A program made the position numbers and the translations under genes. A stretch of 6,153 bases of DNA from Streptomyces albidoflavus. GTDB lineage: Bacteria; Actinomycetota; Actinomycetes; Streptomycetales; Streptomycetaceae. The notes beneath the pieces are model-generated. The model was not told the origin of the DNA. It ran no database searches and saw only the letters and a program-made list of their open reading frames with translations. The stretch spans positions 1 to 6,153 of the forward strand of contig NZ_JOII01000074.1 of the NCBI RefSeq assembly GCF_000719955.1, read 5' to 3'. Of the stretch, positions 1 through 6,153 are shown piece after piece. Each line of letters begins with the position of its first letter. Position 1 is the first letter of the stretch.

Positions 1-21
1 TGGTCTGGGGCGTGAGGTGGC
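1..21 (+). repeat. Direct repeat copy 1 (start of upstream KR)
   Basis: These 21 bases are identical to positions 6133-6153. In frame both encode GLGREVA of the KR cofactor-binding loop. The two copies are 6132 bp apart, an exact multiple of three. The true repeat probably extends past both window edges. Confidence 0.97.
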
Positions 22-700
22 GCGTCATCTGGTGTCGGCGCGTGGGGTGCGGCGTCTGTTGCTGGTGTCGCGGCGTGGTCCGGCGGCGGAGGGTGTGGAC
101 GCTTTCCGTGAGGAGTTGGCCGGGCTGGGTGCCCACGTGGATGTGGTGGCGTGTGATGTGGCGGACCGTGCTGCCGTGGCGGAGTTGCTGGGGTCGGTGT
201 CGGTGGGGCATCCGTTGACGGCTGTGGTGCATACGGCGGGTGTGCTGGACGACGGTGTGGTGACGGGGTTGTCGCCGGAGCGGTTGTCGGGGGTGTTGCG
301 TCCGAAGGTGGACGCTGCGTGGCATCTGCACGAGTTGACGCGGGACATGGGTCTCGCAGGGTTCGTGATGTTCTCGTCCGTGTCCGGTGTGATGGGCAGT
401 GCGGGGCAGGCGAACTATGCCGCCGCCAACGTGTTCATGGACGCGCTGGCGCAGTACCGCCGGGCCGAGGGTCTGGCCGGGCTCTCCCTGGCCTGGGGTG
501 CCTGGGAACAGACCAGCGGCATGACCGGCACCCTCACCGAGGCCGACATGCAGCGCGTCACCGCCTCCGGGGCCGCCCCGCTCACCGTCGAGCAGGGGCT
601 AGCCCTCCTCGACGCCGCCACCGGCTCCGACGAGCCCCTGGTCGTGCCGATCGGCGCCCCGTCGGGCGACCAGCGCGTCCTCGGCCTGGTCCCGCCGCTG
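2..700 (+). other. Ketoreductase (KR) domain of upstream module, B-type, N-terminus cut off
   Basis: This NADPH-dependent short-chain-dehydrogenase-like domain reduces the beta-keto group made by the upstream module. The window opens inside the nucleotide-binding TGGTGGLG motif; only GLG remains, followed by REVARHL. The catalytic set is visible: Lys102 in RPKVDAAW (305-307), Ser126 in FSSVSG (377-379), Tyr139 in QANYAAAN (416-418) and Asn143 (428-430). The LDD motif at residues 82-84 (245-253) is the recognised signature of B-type KRs, which give the D-configured (usually 3R) beta-hydroxyl. The later AWGAW segment (491-505) is normal for the family. The exact C-terminal limit is approximate. 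The first ~450 bases use G/T-ending codons, unlike the rest of the module. Whether this upstream module also has DH or ER domains cannot be seen; if it does, the hydroxyl configuration is transient. Confidence 0.95.
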
Positions 701-3700
701 CTGCGCAACCTCGTCCGCGGCACGCGTCGCTCCGCGGCCACGGCCGCCGGCGGCGCGAGCACCGCGGCCGACCTCGCCCGCCGCCTCCTGGCGCTGCCCG
801 CCGAGGACCGGGTCCGCCACGCCGTCGAACTGGTCCGCACCGAGGCCGCCGCCGTACTGGGCCACGCCTCGGCCCGGGCCGTGGAACCCGGGCGCGAGTT
901 CCGCGAGCTGGGCTTCGACTCCCTGACCGCCGTCGAACTGCGCAACCGCCTCACCACCGTCACCGGCCTGCGCCTCACCGCCACCCTCGTCTTCGACTAC
1001 CCCACCCCCCACGGCCTCGCCGAACACCTGGTCGCCGAACTCCTCGACGAACACGGCGAGACCGGCATGCCGGTGGTGGCCGCCGATGTCGCCGACGACC
1101 CCGTCGTCATCGTCGGCATGGCCTGCCGGATGCCCGGCGGCATCGAGACCCCCGACGACCTGTGGCGGATGCTCGCCGACGGCGAGGACCGCATCACCGG
1201 CTTCCCCACCGACCGCGGCTGGGACCTGGACGCCCTCTTCGGCGGTGGCGGCGACAACCGCGGCGTCAGCGCCACGCGGCGCGGCGGCTTCCTGCACGAC
1301 GTGGGCGGGTTCGACGCGGGGTTCTTCGGCATCTCCCCGCGTGAGGCGATGGCGATGGACCCGCAGCAGCGCCTGCTGCTGGAGACCTCCTGGGAGGCCC
1401 TGGAGCGGTCCGGCATCGACCCGACGGGCCTGCGCTCCAGCGCCACCGGCATCTTCGTCGGCACCACCGGCCAGGACTACGCCAACCTCGTCATGACCTC
1501 CCGCGAGGACGTCGAGGGACACGCCAGTACGGGCCTCGCCACCAGTGTCATCTCCGGTCGCGTCTCCTACGCGCTCGGACTGGAGGGCCCCGCCCTCACC
1601 GTCGACACCGCCTGCTCCTCCTCCCTCGTCGCGCTCCATCTCGCCGCCCAGTCCCTGCGCAGCGGGGAGAGCTCTCTCGCCCTCGCGGGCGGGGTGACCG
1701 TGCTGTCGACGCCCATGAACTTCTTCGGGTTCACCCGTCAGGGCGGCCTGGCCGGCGACGGCCTGTGCAAGGCGTTCGCCGACGCCGCCGACGGGACCGG
1801 CTGGTCCGAGGGCGTGGGCATGCTCGTCCTGGAGCGCCTCTCCGACGCCCGCCGCAACGGTCACGAGGTCCTCGCCGTCGTGCGCGGCTCGGCCATCAAC
1901 CAGGACGGTGCCTCCAACGGGCTGACCGCGCCCAACGGCCCGTCCCAGCAGCGGGTCATCCGTCAGGCGCTGGCGACGGCCGGGCTCTCCGCCGACGAGG
2001 TCGACGCCGTGGAGGCGCACGGCACCGGTACCACCCTGGGTGACCCGATCGAGGCCCAGGCGCTGCTGGCGACGTACGGGCAGGACCGGCCCGAGGACCG
2101 GCCGCTGCTGCTCGGCTCCATCAAGTCGAACATCGGCCACACCCAGGCCGCCGCCGGCGTCGCGGGCGTGATCAAGATGGTGCTCGCCATGCGCCACGGC
2201 ACCCTGCCGCGGTCCCTCCACATCGACCAGCCCTCCACCCACGTCGACTGGGAGGCCGGAGCGGTCCGGCTCCTCACCGAGACGACCGGCTGGCCCGAGA
2301 CCGGCCGCCCCTGGCGCGCCGGAGTCTCCTCCTTCGGGCTCAGCGGCACCAACGCCCACGTGATCCTCGAACAGCCGGAGCCTGAGACCGCCGACACGGA
2401 GTCCCCCGAGCCCCAGGCGGAGCCCGAGGCGCTCGCGCGGGTCGTGCCGTGGCCCGTCTCCGCCCGCACCGGGGAGGCACTGCCCGGCCAGCTCGCCCGG
2501 ATCACCGCACTCGACGCCGCACCCCTGGACATCGGCCACTCCCTGGCCACCGGCCGCGCCTCCTTCGACCACCGGGTGGTCCTGCTGGCGGGCGCCGACG
2601 GCGAGGACGAGCCGGTGGAGGTGGCGCGGGGCCGTGCCGTGGAGCGCCGGCTCGCGGTGCTGTTCTCCGGCCAGGGTTCGCAGCGGGCCGGGATGGGCCG
2701 GGGACTGTACGGCCGTTTCCCCGTGTTCACGAAGGCGCTGGACGAGGTCCTGGCCCTGCTCGACCCGAAGCTGGACCGTCCGCTGCGCGAGGTGCTCTTC
2801 GCGGAGGAGGGCTCCGAGACGGCCGCTCTCCTGGACACCACCGGCTACACGCAGCCCGCGCTCTTCGCCGTGGAGGTCGCCCTCTACCGCCTGGTCGAGT
2901 CCTTCGGGGTCGTCCCGGAGTTCGTCGCGGGCCACTCCGTCGGCGAGATCTCCGCCGCCCACATCGCGGGCGTCCTCTCCCTGGAGGACGCGTGCACGCT
3001 GGTCGCCGCCCGCGCCCGCCTGATGCAGGAACTGCCCGCCGGCGGCGCCATGGTGGCCGTCCAGGCGACCGAGGCGGAGACCGCCGGGCGGCTGACCGGG
3101 GGCCTGTCCCTGGCCGCGGTCAACGGCCCGGACTCCGTGGTGATCGCCGGTCCGGACCACGAGGTCGACGCGCTGGCGTCGGAGTTCGCCGCCGAAGGAC
3201 GCAAGGTCCAGCGCCTGGCGGTCAGCCACGCCTTCCACTCGGCGCTCATGGAGCCGATGCTCGACGCCTTCCACGACGTGGCCAAGGGCCTGGGGTACGG
3301 CGAACCGCGCATCCCCGTCGTCTCCGACGTGACCGGCACCCTCGCCGAGCCCGGGCAGCTCAGCACGCCCGAGTACTGGGTCGAGCACGTCCGCTCCACC
3401 GTCCGCTTCGCCGACGCCGTCCACGCCCTCGACCAGGCCGGCGCCAACGCCTATCTGGAGATCGGCCCCGGCGGCGTCCTCACCGCCCTCGCCCAGCAGA
3501 CCCTCGACGCCGCCGGCACCGCGAGCGACAGCGTGACCGCGCCCGCGCTGCGCAAGGACCGGGCCGAGGAGCCCGCCCTGCTCACCGCGCTCGCCACGCT
3601 CCACGTCACCGGCGTCCCCGTCGACTGGGCCGGCTGCTTCGAAGGCACCGGCGCCCGCCGCGTCGAGCTGCCCACCTACGCCTTCCAGCACGAGCGGTAC

Positions 3701-6153
3701 TGGCCGCGCCCCTCCGCACACGGCGGGGACGTCACCGGCGCCGGTCTGAGCCCCGCCGCACACCCGCTGCTGGGCGCCGCCACCGGCCTCGCCGCCTCCG
3801 AAGGCGTCCTCTTCACCGGACGCCTCTCCCTCACCACGCACCCCTGGCTCGCCGACCACACCGTCGGCGGCGGCATGGTGCTCTTCCCCGCCACCGGCTT
3901 CCTGGAACTGGCCGTACGCGCCGCCGACGAGGTCGGCTGCGACCGCGTCGAGGAATTCACCCTCGCCACCCCGCTGCTGCTGCCCGCGGACACCGCCGTG
4001 GTCGTCCAGGTCTGGGCCGGCGCCCCCGACGAGAGCGGCGCCCGCACGGTCAGCCTGTACTCCCGGTCCGCCGACGTTCCGGACGCCACCTGGACACAGC
4101 ACGCGACCGGCGTCCTGACCAGCGGCGCCGTCACCCTCCCCGCCGACGCCGAGATATGGCCCCCCAAGGGCGCGGTCGCCGTCGGCCTGGAGGACTTCTA
4201 CGACCGCACCGAGTACGGCCCGGTCTTCCGCACCATCCGCGCCGTCTGGAAGCGCGGCGACGAGGCGTTCGTCGAGGCGGCCCTGCCCCCGCAGGCCGAC
4301 GACGCCGAGTACTACGGGATGCACCCCGCGCTGCTCGACGCCGCCGTCCAGTCCGTCGGCTTCGCCGGGCTCGACGACGAGCACCAGCTGCTCCCGTTCC
4401 TGTGGGCCGGAGTCTCCCTGCACGCCGGCGGCGCCTCTGTGGTCCGCTTCCGCGTCGCCCGGACCGGCGAGGACTCCGTCTCCATCGCCGCCGTGGACGT
4501 CGAGGGCGCCCCGGTGCTCTCCGCCGAGTCGCTGGTGCTGCGTGTTCCCGCCGGGGACCACGCCCCGGCCGCCCGCCGCACCGAACTCGACTCGCTGCTC
4601 CGCCTGGAGTGGACCGCCGGCCCCGAGACCGGCGACGCCCCCGCCGCCCGTCACACGACCGCCGGTGCCCTCGGCACCGGCGGGGCCGCGGCCACCCTCG
4701 CCCCGCTGACCGGCGAGGAGGACCTCGTCCTGGTCGAGGTCCCCGCACCGGCCGAGGGTGCCGACGTGCCCGCCGCCACCCACGAGCGCGCCGCACAGGC
4801 CCTCGCCCTGGCGCAGGAGTGGCTGGCCGACGAACGGTTCGCCGACACCCGCCTCGTCTTCGTCACCCGGGGCGCGGTCTGTGCCCGCCCCGGCGAGCGG
4901 GTCGACGATCTCCCCGCCGCCGCCGTCTGGGGCCTCGTCCGCGCCGCCCAGTCGGAGAACCCCACCCGGTTCGCCCTCCTCGACCTGGACGACACCACCC
5001 CCGTCGAGACCGCTCTGCCGCAACTCCTCGGTCCGCTCTCGGGCGGAGACGCCCAGTTCGTCGTCCGCGAGGGCGCCGTCCTGGTCGGCCGTCTCGACCG
5101 GGCCGTGACCGCCCCGTCCCTCCTGCCGCCCGCCGACGGCCCCTGGCGCCTGGACTCCCTCTCACGCGGCAGCCTGGACGCGCTCACCCTGCGCCCCTGC
5201 CCCGAGGAGCTGGCGGAGCCTCAGGAGCGCCAGGTCCGGGTCGAGGTACAAGCCGCCGGCCTGAACTTCCGTGACGTGCTGAACGCGCTCGGCATGTACC
5301 CCGGCGAGGCCGGACTGCTCGGCGCGGAAGCGGCCGGGTTCGTCACCGCCGTGGGCCCCGAGGTCACCGGGCTCTCCGTCGGCGACCGCGTCATGGGCAT
5401 GGTCCCCGGCGGCCTCGCCACGGAGACCCTGATCGACGAACGCTTCCTCACCCGCGTACCCGAGGAGTGGAGCGACGAGGACGCCGCCTCGGTGCCCCTG
5501 GTCTTCCTCACCGCCTACTACGCGCTCACCGAACTCGCCGGCCTGTCGGCGGGGGAGCGGGTGCTGATCCACGCCGGTGCGGGTGGCGTCGGTATGGCGG
5601 CGATCCAGCTGGCGCGGCACGTGGGCGCCGAGGTCTTCGCCACGGCGAGTGAGCCCAAGTGGGAGACGCTGCGGGGTCTGGGGCTGGACGACGCTCACAT
5701 CGCGTCCTCGCGTGATCTGGGCTTCGAGGAGAAGTTCCGTGAGGTGACTGGTGGCGCGGGGATGGACGTGGTCCTGAACGCGCTGGCGGGGGACTTTGTG
5801 GACGCGTCGTTGCGGGTCACGGCTCCTGGTGGCCGGTTCCTGGAGATGGGCAAGACCGACATCCGCGACCCGCACGCGGTCGGTGACGTGCGGTACCGCG
5901 CCTTCGACCTCGGCGAGGCGGGGCCGGACCGGACCGGCGAGATGCTGAGCGAACTCCTCGGCCTGTTCGCGGAGGGGGCGTTGCGGCCGCTTCCGGTGCG
6001 TGCGTGGGATGTGCGTCGGGCGCGTGAGGCGTTCCGTTTCATGAGTCAGGCGAGGCATGTGGGCAAGATCGTGCTGACGATGCCGCCGCGCTGGAACCCC
6101 GAGGGGACCGTGCTGGTCACTGGTGGGACGGGTGGTCTGGGGCGTGAGGTGGC
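2..6153 (+). CDS. Modular type I polyketide synthase, internal fragment (KR-ACP / KS-AT-DH-ER-KR)
   Basis: This is a multimodular polyketide synthase acting in the cytoplasm to extend and reduce an acyl chain held on carrier domains. One frame, with codons starting at base 2, is open for 2050 codons with no start or stop, so the gene is partial at both ends. In order it encodes the rest of a ketoreductase, an acyl carrier protein, then a second module of ketosynthase, malonyl-type acyltransferase, dehydratase, structural KR half, enoylreductase and the beginning of a catalytic KR. Residue numbers in the other entries count the codon at 2-4 as residue 1. All key catalytic residues that fall inside the window are present. 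The two modules are joined without docking domains, so they lie in one polypeptide. Substrate, product and gene name cannot be derived from this fragment. Codon use is uneven: mostly C-ending in the middle, G/T-ending near both edges. The family assignment is near certain; the pathway is unknown. Confidence 0.98.
797..1048 (+). other. Acyl carrier protein (ACP) domain, end of upstream module
   Basis: The ACP holds the growing chain as a thioester on a phosphopantetheine arm and presents it to the domains around it. The attachment serine is residue 307 (920-922) in the motif [15 protein letters not shown], which matches the standard PKS ACP signature. It is followed by the typical [16 protein letters not shown] segment and a final helix ending near VAELL. 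It lies directly after the upstream KR, separated by a linker of roughly 30 residues rich in Ala and Arg, and is the last domain before the next KS. It should hand its chain to that KS within the same polypeptide. Nothing in it is degenerate, so it is expected to be active. Confidence 0.96.
1049..1099 (+). other. ACP-to-KS intermodular linker
   Basis: About 17 residues, acidic and alanine/valine rich (ending VADD), connect the ACP of one module to the KS of the next. Linkers of this short length are usual between modules in one protein. There is no stop, start or docking coiled coil, which shows that the two modules are covalently joined rather than meeting as separate subunits. Confidence 0.85.
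1100..2374 (+). other. Beta-ketoacyl synthase (KS) domain
   Basis: The KS accepts the chain from the preceding ACP on its active-site cysteine and performs decarboxylative Claisen condensation with the malonyl unit on the module's own ACP. It begins at [14 protein letters not shown]. The nucleophile is Cys538 (1613-1615) in [12 protein letters not shown]. The two histidines are His673 (2018-2020) in [17 protein letters not shown] and His713 (2138-2140) in [11 protein letters not shown]. Their spacing from the cysteine, 135 and 175 residues, is what is expected in modular PKS KS domains. The domain closes with [16 protein letters not shown]. Cysteine rather than Gln or Ser at the nucleophile excludes a decarboxylating loading KS. 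All signatures are intact, so this is an extending KS. Confidence 0.98.
2375..2650 (+). other. KS-AT linker
   Basis: This stretch joins KS and AT. It opens with a Glu/Pro-rich segment ([20 protein letters not shown]) and continues with [14 protein letters not shown] and the [17 protein letters not shown] region, which matches the small alpha/beta linker domain commonly found between KS and AT. It is structural and carries no known active site. The domain limits are approximate. Confidence 0.8.
2651..3505 (+). other. Acyltransferase (AT) domain, malonyl-CoA type
   Basis: The AT selects the extender acyl-CoA and transfers it to the module's ACP. It starts at [16 protein letters not shown]. The acyl-enzyme serine is Ser979 (2936-2938) in [12 protein letters not shown], and the catalytic histidine is the second His of HAFH (residue 1079, 3236-3238) in [16 protein letters not shown] with HAFH is the established malonyl-CoA signature; methylmalonyl-specific ATs usually show GHSQGE with [14 protein letters not shown] upstream of the serine is also typical of malonyl ATs. 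The module is therefore predicted to add an unbranched two-carbon unit. The AT is embedded in cis, so no trans-acting AT is needed. Specificity is a motif-based prediction. Confidence 0.95.
3668..3706 (+). other. Post-AT linker motif ([13 protein letters not shown])
   Basis: The conserved LPTYAFQ-x-ERYW segment wraps back over the AT and KS in type I PKS structures and marks the end of the KS-AT didomain. Here it reads [13 protein letters not shown], with His where Arg or His is usual. It separates the AT from the DH and supports uninterrupted domain order. Confidence 0.9.
3761..4552 (+). other. Dehydratase (DH) domain with one extra residue in the active-site motif
   Basis: The DH removes water from the beta-hydroxyacyl-ACP to give the enoyl-ACP that the ER then reduces. 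It is a double-hotdog fold starting at HPLLGAATG. The catalytic histidine is His1286 (3857-3859) in [18 protein letters not shown]. The catalytic aspartate is Asp1446 (4337-4339) in [11 protein letters not shown], fitting the DxxxQ pattern. YGPVF (4214-4228) and LPFLW are present too. The usual first motif is HxxxGxxxxP; here there is one residue more between His and Pro, apparently an extra Gly codon in a GGC run (3866-3874). The residue after YGPVF is Arg where Gln is commonest. Both catalytic residues and an ER in the same module argue for an active enzyme, but the insertion leaves some doubt. Confidence 0.93.
4592..5106 (+). other. Structural (non-catalytic) KR subdomain upstream of the ER
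   Basis: In fully reducing modules the KR is split: a truncated Rossmann-like structural half precedes the ER and packs against the catalytic half that follows it. This region starts at LLRLEWTAG and contains LVFVTRGAV and [22 protein letters not shown] (tryptophan at 4928-4930), both typical of that structural half. It lacks the TGGTGGLG cofactor motif and the Ser/Tyr catalytic residues, as expected. It should pair with the catalytic KR that begins at about 6107 beyond the ER. Boundaries are approximate. Confidence 0.88.
5141..6076 (+). other. Enoylreductase (ER) domain
   Basis: The ER reduces the alpha-beta double bond left by the DH, using NADPH; it belongs to the medium-chain dehydrogenase superfamily. 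It begins near [11 protein letters not shown] and shows [18 protein letters not shown] (from about 5252), [11 protein letters not shown] and the NADPH-binding motif [15 protein letters not shown] (5570 onward, residue 1857). It ends at [17 protein letters not shown]. Tyr1766 (5297-5299) in LGMYPG is, as I read the alignment, the position linked to the methyl stereochemistry set by PKS ERs. With a malonyl extender there is no alpha-methyl, so that choice would leave no visible mark. Lys in SEPKW (5657-5659) is a candidate proton donor residue. From about 5545 codon use changes towards G/T endings, in the middle of this domain. All signatures look intact. Confidence 0.96.
6107..6153 (+). other. 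Catalytic KR domain of the second module, first residues only
   Basis: After the ER the frame continues through PPRWNPEG into [16 protein letters not shown], the first strand and NADPH-binding loop (TGGTGGLG, 6119-6142) of a catalytic ketoreductase. The window ends 11 bases later. This KR would reduce the beta-keto group before the DH and ER act. Its active-site residues and stereochemical type lie outside the window. The visible GLGREVA is identical, base for base, to the start of the upstream KR. Confidence 0.93.
6133..6153 (+). repeat. Direct repeat copy 2 (start of second-module KR)
   Basis: This is the exact second copy of positions 1-21, at the last base of the window and in the same reading frame. 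Because the window stops here, the length and identity of the wider KR repeat cannot be measured. Confidence 0.97.

Noticed and set aside
1049..1099. Possible gene boundary or docking site between ACP and KS
   Set aside because: The frame passes through without stop, start or ribosome binding site, and the linker is too short for docking helices.
319..1344. Plus-strand open frame of 341 codons over the KR-ACP-KS junction
   Set aside because: Arg/Pro/His-rich shadow of the PKS frame, without motifs.
3866..3874. Frameshift or sequencing error at the GGC run in the DH
   Set aside because: The difference from the usual motif is a whole codon and the frame is intact on both sides, so a frameshift is excluded. 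A three-base sequencing error remains possible but has no direct support.
599..5023. Very long open frame on the minus strand (1474 codons), overlapping KR, ACP, KS, AT and DH
   Set aside because: Its translation is low-complexity Gly/Ala/Val/Asp/Glu with no recognisable domain. Long antisense open frames arise routinely opposite high-GC genes because stop codons are rare there. The plus frame carries intact PKS motifs throughout.
4592..5106. A broken or degenerate KR before the ER
   Set aside because: The missing cofactor and catalytic motifs are normal for the structural half of a split KR in DH-ER-KR modules.
2449..5274. Long plus-strand open frame of 941 codons in a different frame
   Set aside because: It is dominated by Arg, Pro, His and Gly as expected from out-of-frame reading of GC-rich DNA, and it lies wholly over the AT, DH and ER coding frame.
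5162..6058. Minus-strand open frame of 298 codons opposite the ER
   Set aside because: No family resemblance, and the opposite strand encodes a clear ER with its NADPH motif.

Overview
The window is the interior of one very long type I modular polyketide synthase (PKS) gene. It comes from a high-GC actinomycete, most likely Streptomyces or a close relative: base composition is extremely G+C rich, codons are strongly G/C-ending, and every domain shows the classic actinobacterial modular PKS motifs. A single plus-strand frame (codons starting at position 2) stays open across all 2050 complete codons, with no start or stop. The gene therefore extends beyond both edges, and there is no intergenic DNA, promoter, terminator or RNA gene here.

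Layout. Positions 2 to about 700 hold most of a B-type ketoreductase (KR), and about 797-1048 an acyl carrier protein (ACP); together they end the upstream module. After a short linker a second module starts in the same polypeptide: ketosynthase (KS, ~1100-2374), malonyl-type acyltransferase (AT, ~2651-3505), post-AT linker (3668-3706), dehydratase (DH, ~3761-4552), structural half of the KR (~4592-5106), enoylreductase (ER, ~5141-6076), and the first residues of the catalytic KR (from ~6107), where the window stops. This is a fully reducing module that should add an unsubstituted two-carbon unit and reduce it to a saturated -CH2-CH2- segment, if the KR and ACP beyond the edge are intact.

How the parts cooperate. 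The upstream ACP carries a chain whose beta-ketone has been reduced by the upstream KR. The KS takes over that chain, the AT loads malonate on the (unseen) downstream ACP, and after condensation the KR, DH and ER act in turn. The final polyketide cannot be named from this window.

Unusual points. The first 21 bases are repeated exactly as the last 21 bases, in the same KR motif and the same reading frame, 6132 bp (2044 codons) apart. The ER C-terminal half plus KR core has sharply different codon use from the rest, as expected for a recombined or gene-converted cassette. The DH active-site motif carries one extra glycine. I see no sign of a non-PKS or undescribed system.
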